Shown here one piece after another: positions 33,891-45,302 of a DNA stretch of 60,000 nt. A program made the translations under genes and the position numbers. How positions within the stretch are numbered: position 1 is the stretch's first letter; each line of letters begins with the position of its first letter. The stretch lies in assembly GCA_950295325.1 (NCBI GenBank), contig OX485804.1, positions 65,318,533-65,378,532 of the forward strand. The letters are read 5' to 3'. Origin of the DNA: Polytrichum commune (Eukaryota > Streptophyta > Polytrichopsida > Polytrichales > Polytrichaceae). The notes below the pieces were generated by a model. That model was not told where the DNA came from. It did not search any database and was given only the letters and a program-made list of their open reading frames with translations.

Positions 33891-36203
33891 ATTTTAATTA
33901 GAATTCCATTTTGGTTTGTTTTGGGCAAGTAGTTAGGTGGCCCCGGGTTGTGCGCCTCGTCATTTTCTTTGTTTAGGTTTTGATCTCTCCATGAGGTGGA
34001 TTGTCAGGCTGCCACGTGGCCCGCGATTTCCAGCATGGAAACCATGACATGTGGGTGTTAGTTTGGTTTTTAAAGGGAGAACACTTCGGTGTTTCTCTCA
34101 TCATTTTGCAATGCAAGTGTTCTTTTGTTCAATTCGGACCTTATGCTTTATTTCACCTTCGGTTTGAGTTGAGTCTTGAGTACATGTGTAATGCAAGTGG
34201 TCCCTCTTTTCCGTACTTGAGGTTTCCGAGTTTTCCGCCATTCCCTATCATTGTGTAGGTTAGTATTCTATGATAGGACAAGGGGTCAGTAATACCCCGA
34301 GGTGCGTGTGGTTAAAACGCCCCTGTGTGAGCAGGTGATGGGCGGAGGAACCTTCAGCGCGGAAAGGAGGAAAGGATTGGCCGAGCAAGGGGAAAGAACC
34401 CCATCATGGGGTTGTTGGGCAAGGGAAGTTCCACACACACGGTAGGTTCTTCCCCACTTACTCCGTCCAACTAGGGACCGACAATGAGCAGCAGTGGATA
34501 GACCTGTCCAATAGTAGGGGGAGAGTTCTGGTTTACGCCTTCCGCTTGCCGTGACCTGGAGGTGGATCACACCGATCAGCAGTAATGGAATGGTCTAGAA
34601 CACTCATGCACTTGCCGCGACTGGCGCTTGGTTCCCACCGCGGATGGTAGGCGTGGTAGCCCCATCCCTATGTTAGCCCTGCCGTCACGGAAATCAACAT
34701 ACCTTAGGTCCTATCTTGTGTGACCTGTGGAACAACACAAGCTACCCATTGTGAGAATATGAACGAAGATGTTGTGTTTCCACCTTTCTCGAGGGAGGAT
34801 TCGGTTTCCGCGTGTGGTATAGTGGAAACTGTGCCATCACGGAAAGCGGATCAGGCTGGTTTTGTAGACTCAAAACTTCCTCCACCTTTCCCCCCGTCAA
34901 AGGGGGGTGGCACGCGTCGGATACTTGAGCGGGATACCTTCCCGAGGGAGGGCTGCCCCCATCGAAACACTAGTCTAAGGGAGTAGTAGTTAGAAAGAGG
35001 AAGTGGAGATAGGGAGACAACCCTAAGAAATCAACTCAAAGGGTGAAATCCTGATGAACAACTACCAAGTCTCTTTGAGCATTCTAGCCTAAAACACTAG
35101 AATTATGGTCCTTGTGACACGGTCAAAAATCTAGTGGATAGTGGAAATACAGGTCATATCCGCTACCTCTATCGCGGAAACCTTATCCCGGAAGTCATGA
35201 CCCGTAATAAGGAATCTTAGAATGGAGTGTATATAGTTGTTAAACTATGGATTCGGGACGCTGAGTCTATTATTGTTACTACTCTAGGGTGTGAGCTTGT
35301 CCATACTTTGTGTTGTGTTCCTTACCTCGGTCCACTACCGGAAAGACGGAAATTTCCGTCCTATAATTTCCGTAATATCCCGGATTTTTTAATCCGATTT
35401 GTGTTAACTTAGTTTCTGGTGTTTCTTGTGTGTATGTGTGTGTGTGTGAATGAAAGTTTTTTTCCCCCCCCCTCTATGTTGTGAACGACCGCAGGTTCTT
35501 CGTGAGAACGAACTCGGCGCGGTTTTGACGTTTTATGCGTTAATTAGGTTAATTAACTGAATACGTTACCACCGTGCTACGACAATCGTTAGTTCACTAA
35601 AATCTTAGAGGGATAATTAATTTTATGAAGATTAGACTTCGACACTCACCTCGGAGTGAGTCTCCAAGTCTTGGGATTGGAAATTCGATACTCTATATTA
35701 GAATTGTTAGTTTAAACTTGTTGTGATTCATGTCACATTGAATCACGGTCGAAGGGAGTGCTAACTTGCAGGGGGATGCGAATTGCTTAAGGTACGACGA
35801 ATTTTTCCAAATGAATTTGTTAATTAATTAAGGAATGGTTTTAATACTTGTCTTTGTCGTTATCCGTTGTAGAGGGTAATTCCTTAGTCATCGCATTGTG
35901 TTGGAGACGAGAGGGTGACGCCTCAGTCTTTAATGCGGTGCATGACGAAGGTCAGCGCCTCACTCTCGGTATTGTGGTAAGTGTCAATTTGAGAAAGAAT
36001 ACGGAGGTGATTCTCCGGCTTGACTAAAAATTGACATAAACATGCCTATCCCATGTTTGGAATTTTTCACTTAAGTGGGCTTGCAGGTTCTCTTTCCTCA
36101 CATCCTCAATTTTTAAGTCACATCAAGAGAAGTGATAACATTAAAGAATGAAGGTAGTAAGGAGTATGTTTGGTCAAGTGAGGGTTGATCGATTTTTTGG
36201 GGA
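33891..36203 (+). other. Element leader between accessory ORF and gag
   Basis: 2.3 kb without a convincing gene. The part 34280-35030 is GC-rich and carries short dyads (CGGAAATTTCCG near 35345). A TG microsatellite (35430-35447) and a poly-C run follow. From about 35560 it matches the leader of the minus-strand element at 1-899, so this is conserved family leader rather than a chance insert. Confidence 0.6.
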
Positions 36204-37160
36204 ATGCAAGGTAAGACTCGATCTCAAAAACCAAATTTGATATTAGAATTAGAAAAATCTACACGTAGAAGGAGATTATCTAGCATTAGTGAAATTGAAG
36301 AAGTTGATGTTAAATTAGAAAGTTGTTTGAATGTTGAGCCTAGTGTTAGTCCATTGGAGACATTAGAAGTAGAGGCTCAACTTGAGAAAGAGGCAAATCC
36401 TTCTAAGTTGAGTGGTGAGACATCATCGAAGACTTTCACATTTAGGAAAGAGTTTCCGGTGGGCATTGATAGAGAAGTAGGAGAAGACACACCGGTGGCC
36501 ATGGATCATGATCGTGTGGTGGATCCGCCACCCATACCTCCTATGCCACTAATTGATCCAGTGGTTAGGTCGAGAGGTCTACCAATCGTGGTTTCACAAA
36601 ACTTACCGGCGGTGGATATGCCATCTCACCTCCCTAAGTTTTATGAAACTAAGAAAAAAGATCCTTCTAGGCATATGGAGAGGTACATTGAGAGGTTGGC
36701 TAGTTTACTTGTGACTAATCCTGGATATTGGTTGGTATGGTTTCTTACCACTCTAGAGGGTGATGCTTATGAGTGCTATAGAGATCATGCCGAGGGACAT
36801 TTTAGAGGATGAGAGCAATTGCAAAGGGAGTTTTTGAATGAGTTTCGGCCGGAAGTTGGTCAAAGCATGGCTTTGAGGGCATTGGCTTCATTGAAGCAAG
36901 GTAGGGAAGAGGAGATTTCGGCCTAAATTAGGAGGTTTGATTTAGTGTGTACACGATTTGTGGGTACCATGCTTAATGATGACACATTAAAACAATTTTT
37001 CATTCAAGGATTCTTTAAGTCGGGAACAATTAGGGGTATTCTCGAGAGGAATCCTCAAACATTGGCGGATGCCAAGAGGGCAGCTAGGGAGATGGAGAGC
37101 TTGGATAGAGATCATGAGAGATTGTGAAAAAAAGAAAATGAATTGATACCACAATTCATT
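36204..37160 (+). pseudogene. gypsy gag (capsid) with in-frame stops
   Basis: One frame from ATG 36204 broken by three stops: TGA (36810), TAA (36924) and TGA (37125). The N-terminal 150 residues are acidic and low-complexity. The capsid domain starts at about 36600 (MPSHLPKFYETKKKDPSRHM) and continues through FLNEFRPEVGQSMALRAL and KSGTIRGILERNPQTLADAKR, the usual retrotransposon gag layout. The start follows the conserved leader by about 10 codons. It would form the particle if intact; as written it is truncated at 202 residues. Confidence 0.82.
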
Positions 37161-37167
37161 ATCATTA

Positions 37168-37533
37168 ATGATGACGGAAGAACCGGTCAAGTATGATAGT
37201 CAAATCTCATACGCTCTTGTTGACACGGGCCCACGTCCTTTAGCGGTTAGAGAACCGGCACCACTTCTAGCATTACATGCTCCTAGGACGGATCCCCACC
37301 TTGAAGAAGTGGAAAGAAGCTTGGGTGCTAGTCAGTTGGGATTTCAAGAGGCCATGATTAAGCAAATCCAAAGTCTTACGGATCAAATGTCTTTGATGAT
37401 CAAAAGTCAACAACGGGGACCTTCTCCTCCGGTTGAGTCGGATAGGCATGCAACGGGATTGTGGTGTGTTCAATGTGGCCAACCGGGCCACATGCGTCAG
37501 TTTTGTAGAATTGGACCAAACCGTGATCAATGA
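37168..37533 (+). pseudogene. gag nucleocapsid with CCHC zinc knuckle
   Basis: Frame shifted by one relative to capsid. Residues 100-113 read CVQCGQPGHMRQFC (nucleotides 37465-37506), a complete CX2CX4HX4C knuckle that would bind element RNA. The frame stops at 37533 and coding continues in other frames through a Gln/Gly/Pro-rich tail (to about 38217, including a poly-C run at 37695). Confidence 0.78.
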
Positions 37534-38256
37534 AGAAACGGTGGTCCACCTTTACAAAACCAAAGAGGTCAAGGACAACCTCAATATGGCCAAGGTGACA
37601 ATAGGGGACCTCCTCCTCGAGGTCAAGGTGGTCAAAACGTGGATAAGAAGGAGTTCCATCAATTGTTGGGAGATGACGTACAACCCTCTCCACCCCCCCC
37701 CCTTATGCGGCGTGTGCAACCTGCTAAGGTAAATGGGTCTCAAGTGGTTTGTTTTCTCAATCGGACCCGATGACATGCGCAAGGTCAATGTTGGTCCGAG
37801 GGGCAAGGTTATGGTTGTAGCAATTGTGGAGGAAACCATCCTTCGGACGAATGTCGTCAACCGGATAAGGTTATTAACGTGCCTTACCCGGTGGCCAATC
37901 CACAACAATAAGCGAGGGACAACATGAGGGGAGCTAGACCACAAGGTGGACCACCGAATGAGCTTTGGCCACTGAATTTGTATTATGATTATGGGAACGC
38001 AAGACAAACATTTCATCCACCGACGGGATTGCAAACGACGAATGGGTACATTCCGATTCAAGGTAGGCAAGGGGGTCCACCGAATGTTGACAATAGGAGG
38101 CAAGCTCCTACGGATCCGGTTCCGTCTAATTCTCAGGATGTCAGGTTTATGGATGGTGTAGTGGAGTCGCATTATGATGACATTCTTCTTCTCCAAATGG
38201 GGATTGAAGAGGAGTAAAGTCAATGGCCTTCACACGCCAATGCCATCACCTATGAG

Positions 38257-39069
38257 TTGAAAAGTCTAGATAATGAGGTCATCCATGAGGCACCGGCATT
38301 GGCGGTTACCACTAGGGCCACTAGGGAGAAGACTCCACTAGAGGTAGAAGTAGAGGGTCAAGAGGATTATTCGTCGGATGGGGTCCCTAATCTTTCCGAG
38401 TTAGATAGGGTAGCTAGAGTAGCTAGGAGAACTACTAGGGAGTTAGAGAAAGAGAATGTAATTCTCGATGATAGAGAGAGGCCTAATATTATTCATGATT
38501 TAGAGGGTAGCGAGATGGGACAATGGGAAGAACCGGGAATTCTTTTAGAGGAGTTTGATGGTGTTGGCAATGCTAATGCGGAGAAGTCGAATGGGTATGA
38601 TTTATGGGCCGATCTTAGCTCGCTTAAGGCCGATATTACCTTTGGACAATTGTTGGAGATTTCGCCCATGGCTAGGAAGACTCTCAAGGAAGGAATGCCG
38701 GTTACTAGGAGGACTAGAAAGATGAAGACTAGGGTGGCAGCTAGAGTTCAATTGCAAGGAGGAGGACGGGATGTTAAACCGGTGGAGATTGAGGTTATGA
38801 TGGTGGATAAGGTGGTTCCGAATGTGTTAGTGGATGGAGGTAGTGGGCTAAATATCTTACTGGAACACACCATGAAGAAGTTAGGTCTTAGTCTTACGGG
38901 TCCATCACCCTTCATCATCAATATGGCCAATCAAACTCCGGCCGTGTCTTTGGGAATGATTAAGGATTGTAGAATTAGCACCGGAGGAGATGAGTATGTA
39001 GTCACTTTTCATGTCATTAAGATGCATTCTAACAAGGATACATTTCCCATCTTGTTGGGAAGGCCTTAG
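38257..39069 (+). pseudogene. gypsy protease region
   Basis: Open for 270 codons. Residues 1-150 are an acidic, Glu-rich linker. The retropepsin core begins near residue 165: VLVDGGSGLNIL (190-200) holds Asp193 in D-G-G-S rather than D-S/T-G, and ILLGRP at the end is the expected second conserved block (hydrophobic-GR/GQP). The stop TAG at 39067 is followed in frame by LRMSDAIVDWGG-like residues, so the domain extends past it. It lies between nucleocapsid and the linker. Confidence 0.72.
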
Positions 39070-39177
39070 TTAAGAATGTCGGATGCTATAGTGGATTGGG
39101 GAGGAGACAGGCCTTCTATTACTTATGGTCCCAAGGATAATAGAGTCAAGGTCTCTATAGGATCATGAGGTGGTTGG

Positions 39178-39829
39178 GTGAGAAAGGAGATCGCCTCATT
39201 TTTTAAGGATGAGAGTGATGACAAGGGGAATGATGAAAATGAGGAGGCATTGGTTGGAGTAGTTCATTCGGGTGGACGTGGTAAAATCATAGATTCGGGA
39301 TCGGGGAGTTTACGTCCTAGTTTCTATCATTATGGGGATGATGGGGAGTATGCACAGTGGTTTAGAAATTATCCCGAATCGGAATTTGATGTGATGGTGA
39401 CGTCCCACCATGCGTGTTTGAGATATGAGATTCTTATAATGAGAGGCGAGGAATATTCGTTGTGTGGAGCCTTGTAAAGTGCTCACCGAGGAAGAGTAGA
39501 TTTTAGGGGGATTGACACATTGGATAGATAATGTGGATGAAAGTGATATTAGCGTAGTACATGTAGATGAGCCTCAGGATGAGGGGGCTATTGTAGAAGT
39601 CGTTAGGTTGGAAGAACCCTTGCACTTCAAAACTATGTCGACGGGAATTGTGGTTGGACAAGATGTCAAGAATTATCCTAAGGTGCCCGCGGATTGGTAT
39701 AGAAACAAAGATGAGCAAGTTCATGTGACGGAGGCAGATTGGAAATATGGGAATGTGCCCATTAGAGTTGGAAAATGGGTGTTAGAGTGGTCCTCTTGCG
39801 ACCCACAACAATGTTGGGTTGAACTCTAG
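39178..39829 (+). pseudogene. Protease-RT linker remnant
   Basis: Two frames (39178-39477 and 39512-39829) with acidic composition, phrases DDGEYAQWFRNYPESEFDV and THWIDNVDESDIS. They follow the protease and precede the place where RT should start. RT motifs are absent; after 39830 the sequence jumps towards the integrase C-terminus. This marks the left side of a large internal deletion. Confidence 0.6.
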
Positions 39830-39966
39830 AAACTATGGGTAAAAGGTGGAATTAGGATTCAGTTGGGATACCAACAGTGTTACATCGAAATGTCTGATGA
39901 TGAAGACGAAGACCATTGTTTTTCTAGTCCTAGGAGAAGGTTGCCTAGACAGCGATCTAGTTTGCA

Positions 39967-40335
39967 GTGGAGTCTCTCAAGGTTGCAATAGGCTCGCGCC
40001 TTACCGAGAGCCAATCGTTGAGAAATAGGTTGACCGACTTGGAGGAGCTTGATGAGAGAAGGAGAATGGCGGCTCAACATATCGAGGCCCTCCAACGCCG
40101 AAGGAAGATCACCTTCGACAAAAGACACAAAAAGAGAGGACTACGACCGGGGATGATGGTGATGATTCAGGATGCTAGGAAACTCGATTTCCCGGGTAAA
40201 TTTGATGCACTTTGGTTGGATCCTTATCTCGTCCGCGAAGTGTTTCCTAACAATTCCATGCAATTGGAAACATTGAACAGGAAAAGTTTTCCAACCCGAA
40301 CCGCGGAGAGTAGGTGCAAGGAATATCGAGTTTGA
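39967..40335 (+). pseudogene. Integrase C-terminal module remnant
   Basis: 123 codons ending 60 bp before the 3' LTR. It has the usual gypsy order: a helical stretch (RLTDLEELDERRRMAAQHIE), a basic block (RRRKITFDKRHKKRG), then GMMVMIQDARKL and the GPF/Y-like GKFDALWLDPYLV, ending QLETLN. This module normally follows the integrase catalytic core and helps target insertion. Here the catalytic D-D-E core is missing, so the frame is a stump. Confidence 0.75.
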
Positions 40336-40394
40336 ACGACAGCTTGCCTTCGAAGCAAGGAATTCGGGATCCATCCCCCAATAGTCGCCAATTA

Positions 40395-41386
40395 TATGAG
40401 CCCAAAATGGGTGCTCACATTTGTTTTATGCTTAGAATTTACTTGAAGCTGCATTTGACGTCGTTATTGAAACAACAAAAAGTATAAAAAAAAGTGAGGC
40501 TTGGTGTGGAATTATGTTTTAGGCCTTAGGCTTATTTAGTGTGGTTAATTAGAGGGTTAGTGGCATTAAGGGTTGGTTTTGGTTAAGTGAGTTGGTGTTT
40601 GCTTAAGCAAGGGGAAGGGCCTTGGGTTTAAGTGTTTGAATTAGGGCCTTCCCATGTTGGTTTAAGGTTGAGGATTTAGTGGATAGGCTTGGGGGTCCCC
40701 TCCACAAGGGTTTATGGCCTCGGGGTTTGGGTGGTCTTCTTTCTCTCTCTCGCACAAGGAGAGTAGCGGGGGAGCTGGTTGGATTTCGGCCAAGATAGGC
40801 TGTTGGTTTGAGTTCGGAGAAGCTCGCATGCTGGTTGAGCTCGGCCAAGATAGCAGTTGGTTTGAGTTCGGAGAAGCAAGCAGCTAGTTGGATTTCGGCC
40901 AAGATAGGTTGTTGGGTTGAGTTCGGAGAACCAAGCAGCTGGTTGGATTTCGGCCAAGCTAGGCTGCGGGTTGTGATTTCAGGCTAGGCTCGGAGCCACA
41001 CTAATTACCAAAGTTGAATTAAGGGGGGGTAGTAGTAGTATCCACCTTGTGTTACAACATAGGCTAGTTAGTTAGGATTAGCATAAGGGATTAGTCTAAG
41101 TAATTAGTTGATTAGTAAGTAGGGAAACCACAAAATGCTAGGTGATGGCATTAAGTATTCATTAGATGTGTGGGTTTTGCGATGGGATGTATTACGGGGG
41201 TGATATTAGGGAAGAGCGTTCTTCAACGCTTGTATCCTCGCCATGGAATAAATTGGGGTGCCAAAATTGATGTGAGATGCAATGGAGGTTAATGATGTTG
41301 GGAAGATTTAACTAGGCTAGCATGAATGTGAGCCCCACGCCCTCACCCGGACTACGACGCATAAGGGTGGGTGGTTTGGCCTCACA
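40395..41386 (+). repeat. 3' LTR (992 bp)
   Basis: Near-identical to the 5' LTR except for a shorter minisatellite (40770-40970), which accounts for the 165-bp size difference. It ends CCTCACA at 41386, followed by the target duplication TTATG. Confidence 0.93.
41215..41252 (+). promoter_or_regulatory. LTR hairpin plus AATAAA
   Basis: AGCGTTCTTCAACGCT: the 6-bp stem is unchanged from the 5' LTR and the only difference is in the loop (CTTC). A 16-nt spacer leads to AATAAA at 41247. Confidence 0.7.
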
Positions 41387-41505
41387 TTATGCCATGGGAT
41401 TAACTAGCGACTGATGCCAAGGGTTGAGTGACATTCATTGATTGCATGTGGGCCCTAGGCTCTCACCCGGATTACGACGCTCAAGGGTGGGGGTTTAAGT
41501 CTGAC

Positions 41506-41848
41506 CTCGGGGGGGGGGGCAGTGTGTTAAAAATTTAAGGATATAGGTGCGAACAACCACTATTTTATAGGGGGATATTACTTTCAATTCTCTTCTTTTT
41601 TCACATACTATCATTATGTAAATTTCTACTTTGGGTTAATAGAAAAATGGCTTGCATTACTTATAATTCCAAATTACCTATTATTCCATACCTTATAATA
41701 CTTTAAAGATGTCCAGTGCCATTTTTTATACCCTATATTACTCTTAAGTCCATTTATAATTATTTGCCCCCATGTTTTTAAAATACCCTATCATTTGTTC
41801 GCACGTATATTGCTACTCCAACCAATGACTAACCCCCCCCCCCCCGAG
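41506..41848. mobile_element. 343-bp MITE with poly-G/poly-C ends
   Basis: Begins CTCGGGGGGGGGGGG and ends CCCCCCCCCCCCCCGAG. A further inverted match is GGTGCGAACAA near 41547 against TTGTTCGCAC near 41797. The flanks AGTCTGAC (41498-41505) and AGGCTGAC (41849-41856) form an 8-bp duplication with one mismatch, hAT-like. It sits one base before the end of the old solo LTR. The interior is AT-rich and non-coding. Confidence 0.75.
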
Positions 41849-41862
41849 AGGCTGACATACCA

Positions 41863-43222
41863 ATGCCGAGGGCACTTTGGCATAGTTGACAGACTTTGAT
41901 TACTTAATCTGTCCTTATATAAATGAGAAAAACTATATTTTCATCCTTGCATTTCACGTCCCTTTAATAGTTACAGATGCAGCAATTCAAATAGGCCATA
42001 GTTTTTAATAATATTTCAGAGTTATATTTTAAAAAGATCATTATGAGTTATGTGCTTAATTCTTTGTATGAACTTATTATTAATTCATTACACCATATAA
42101 CTTATTTGATAATCTCAATAAATGACCTAGGTTTGCATCTTCTTCTCTCAATTGTATGCTATATTCCCCTTGACAACCAACAGTCTTCTAGGATTGGCCT
42201 TTCATTTTACCCATGCCATTGTCTTTTCAAATTCCACTTCCCTGAATGGCAATGGCTTTTTATAGAAGCCATGCATCCAGGTGTCTTCCAATTGCAGTGA
42301 TGTCTCTGATATTCACTGACTCTTCCAATTTCCCCAAGCTATAGCATTTTCTTAATTCAACAATATGATCTTCTCTCTTCTCCATGGACTGACAAACTCA
42401 AGTAGTTCACCTACTTAGTGCTAATGATGGCCATAGCCTCCTCATACTTCAAAGTAAGTAATCATCTCTCAACCCTTTGTGGATAGGAATGATATTATGC
42501 CCAATCTATAGCCTCTTCCTTATTATTCCAGATCAATCCTCTCAAGACAATTCTTCATGATAATGTAATTGGTTATGATTAAATCGGATACATCCTTATT
42601 AGCACTTATCCAATTAATTCTATCAATTTTAAGGTAATGAATCTATCTTGCAAGTTCGCAGTTCATTCTCTTATTATGGCATGGGTTAGATTAAACTCGA
42701 TCACTCCATTGAAAAGGTGCCCATACACTCATAGGCAATTTCTCAAAGTACACCAAGCCATGGTCTTTATCAGTATCATAACATAAAATTTCATCATGTT
42801 GCAAGACTATAACCATAATGGAAAAACACTTGTCATAAAGACCATAGAGAATAGAAAAATCAAAGTAAAATATTCGCACTCCGGTAGAAACCCCTTGGAG
42901 GCTTCTTCTTCAATTAGCATCAGGCCATAGCCTTAAACTATATATCACTCATGACGCAATCCAACTCTCCAGACAATAGCCTTAAACTATATATTACTCA
43001 TGACGCAATCCAACTCTCCAGACAATAGCCTTCATACTTCTCTCTCTCCCAAGACTAGAAAGAGATATTTTTCTCTTAGGACACCTAAGGTAACTTCCCA
43101 CAACTACTTATTTTTTTATGAAAAACATGTTCTCCTCTGTTGGTGCCCTTTACAATCAGGCTATAGTCTCTCCAATTATGGTTTTTGATATCTCAAGTTT
43201 ATTGACCATTCCTTTTCAAAAT
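41863..43222. other. Non-coding, with a 49-bp tandem duplication
   Basis: AT-rich DNA without a recognisable gene. A 49-bp unit (start ATAGCCTTAAACTATATAT) is repeated twice at 42927-43024, with one base difference. The 85-codon frame at 42043 is hydrophobic and unlike any family I know. Confidence 0.55.
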
Positions 43223-43431
43223 GAAACCGTCAATAAAACATGTAATTAACTTGGAAGTCAAAAACATTACAAAAGCCTTAAACATTAAAAATAAAACATT
43301 AATTTTAGTTCCAGTTTAGAATGACAAAACCCCTTTCAATGGTAAGTCACAATAAATATAACCTCAGTGCTGATGAGGCTTTTGTAATGTTTTTGACTTC
43401 CAAGTTACTTACATGTTTTATTGACGGTTTC
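43223..43431. repeat. Foldback with 55-bp near-perfect arms
   Basis: Arms 43223-43277 and 43377-43431 (outer end GAAACCGTCAATAAAACATG) differ at one of 55 positions, with a 99-bp spacer. RNA from here would form a long perfect hairpin. No target duplication was identified. Confidence 0.85.
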
Positions 43432-44076
43432 ACTTCCCAATAGGAAGTCCCAATCAATTGCTTATTACTCAATGGAAGTGAATATATATATTGAATTTTG
43501 GACCTTGAAAATGAAGTGCATTCAATATAGGTTATATGAACAAGCAATCTTGAATTCTACTGAAGGACAACAAACATGAAGGACAAAACTGAGTCCTGAA
43601 GGATAATCGTAATGAAGGATAATCGCAGTGCATGACAAGACTGAGTCATGAAGGGCAATCGCAGTCATGAAGGACAATGTGTATAAATACTTGTGGAAAT
43701 AGAAGGCATTAAGTAGATTATTATAAAATAACATACTAAAAATAAAACATTAATTTTAATTCCATTGTAGAATGATAATGTCCCTTTTAATGGTAAGTCA
43801 CAATAAATATTACCTCAATGCTAATGAGGCTTTTGTAATATTTTTGACTTCCAAGTTAATTACATGCTTTATTGACGGTTTCACTTTGAAAAAGAAATCC
43901 TAATCAATTGCTTATTTATTCCATGGAAGTGAACATATATATTGGATTTTGGACCTTGAAGATGAAGTGCACTCAATATTGGTTACATGGAGAAGCGGCC
44001 TTCAATCCTAGTGAAGGACAATAGGCATGAAGGAAAAATTTGAGTCCTGAAGGACAATCGTAGTGAAGGACAATAC
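43284..44076. repeat. Direct duplication of about 340-370 bp
   Basis: 43284-43660 and 43735-44076 are direct repeats, about 85-90 percent identical by eye, each ending in a GAAGGACAATCG-type short tandem array. The second copy keeps the right foldback arm (43837-43893) but has no left arm. Confidence 0.85.
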
Positions 44077-44355
44077 CATGGTATTGAATTTTTTTTGCTA
44101 AAAGGCAATTGCTATTATGTTGAAGTAGCGGACATCAAGGAAGAGAGGCGTTTGGGAAGAGATGTCGGGCAACATTGCCTAAACCACGTGGACATGGATG
44201 CGAAAAGTTTCGGGGGTTTGAGGCGGTGATGGGCCCCACCAGCGTCTGTCATGCCGGACAGAGCTTGTTGGGGTCCCTTCAGCGTCTGCCATAGTTTCGT
44301 ATGTTATTGAGCTATTATACAAATTTCACTCTAATGCGGTCTCAGAAAAGATTAA

Positions 44356-44858
44356 GGGCCACTTCACACATGAGACGGAGAGCCCGGGACCATTACACTT
44401 CAAGCACTCTCATTGGTGGAAAAGGCGGAGCCGGTCCAAGTTCGCTTCACACTACGCTTGAGGATCAACGGAGTATATAAGTGAATGCACGATGGATGTA
44501 CAGTCTACATGGATTTCTTACATGGCATTGAATGGATCATGCTTCATGGTCACTTGGACTATTTTCAAAGACCACCTCTTGGAGATAGGCTTAACACAAA
44601 ACCGGGAGACCATGACATTCCGAACTCTCGTAACCGTTGATTTAGTTTATTTTGTCACGATTGAGGACCCGCATGAATAGAAATTCACTGAAACAACATT
44701 TGGTTGAGGGCCCGGGCACATATGACTTCACGCTACACTTGAGGGTCCGTGACCACACTACATGAGTTTAGAGGTGTCTTGGGACAGCCTCTGGACACTT
44801 TCTTTTGGTCTCTCACAATTTCATGGTCACGGCTCTTGGCTCGTGTGTGAAGTGGCCC
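44356..44858. mobile_element. PIF/Harbinger-type MITE, copy 1
   Basis: 503 bp, ends GGGCCACTTCACACATGAG and CGTGTGTGAAGTGGCCC, inverted repeats with one or two mismatches in the first 19 bases. The 3-bp target duplication is TAA (44353-44355 and 44859-44861). TWA duplications mark PIF/Harbinger (Tourist-like) elements. The 62-codon frame inside is a shadow shared with copy 2. Confidence 0.9.
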
Positions 44859-44861
44859 TAA

Positions 44862-45302
44862 GGGTGGATATCCAAATGTTCATGTAAATAAAGATATTGG
44901 AAAAACATTTGGAGAGGACATAATATTATTCAATGACTAGTATTGGGCCGCTTTCTATGCTTGGTCGGGATTTGACATGACATTATTCACATAACACTAT
45001 TCCCGACACTGTTTACTGTTCACTGTTCGTCACCGCAATGTGCACTGAAGTATTTGTTGTGTAAAGAAACACATAGATTGGCCATCCCCACTTTCAAATT
45101 CAGATCGAAATGGGACCAAGGTTAAAAAAAATTGAGTTTATGCAAGCATCCGGGGGGGGGGGTGGTATTGGCCCCAACCAAACCCAGCTGAAGAATGTCA
45201 TTGACTCTTTGGATTCTTGGAAGACCCACTTTTGTAGGGAGGTATCTCAAAAGTTTGAAAGCCACACCCAACCTTTTGCCATTCAAGATCACCATGCACT
45301 AA
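44862..45302. other. Non-coding, no gene recognised
   Basis: Contains short CACTGTTTACTGTTCACTG repeats near 45005 and a poly-G run at 45151. The 78-codon frame at 45110 has no recognisable features. Confidence 0.5.

Larger units (their letters stand above)
31684..41386 (+). mobile_element. Complete but non-autonomous gypsy-type element
   Basis: 9703-bp element with LTRs 31684-32840 and 40395-41386 and a perfect target duplication TTATG (31679-31683 and 41387-41391). The internal 7554 bp hold a primer site, a 3.3-kb leader with a 158-codon ORF, gag, zinc knuckle, protease, a linker region and the integrase C-terminal module. RT, RNase H and integrase core are absent. Ty3/gypsy assignment rests on the zinc knuckle, protease and terminal integrase module. 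No clear polypurine tract was seen before the 3' LTR. It must have moved with enzymes from another copy. Confidence 0.93.
30195..41857 (+). mobile_element. Old solo LTR of the major family, twice interrupted
   Basis: Starts TGTGAGCCC at 30195 and ends GACA at 41857. The 5-bp target duplication is TACCA at 30190-30194 and at 41858-41862. The LTR itself is 30195-31683 plus 41392-41505 plus 41857, about 1604 bp. It is split by the 9.7-kb element at 31684-41386 and by the MITE at 41506-41848. Its degenerate hairpin (31623-31638) and AATAAA (31657) are still visible. It is the oldest layer of the nest. Confidence 0.9.
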
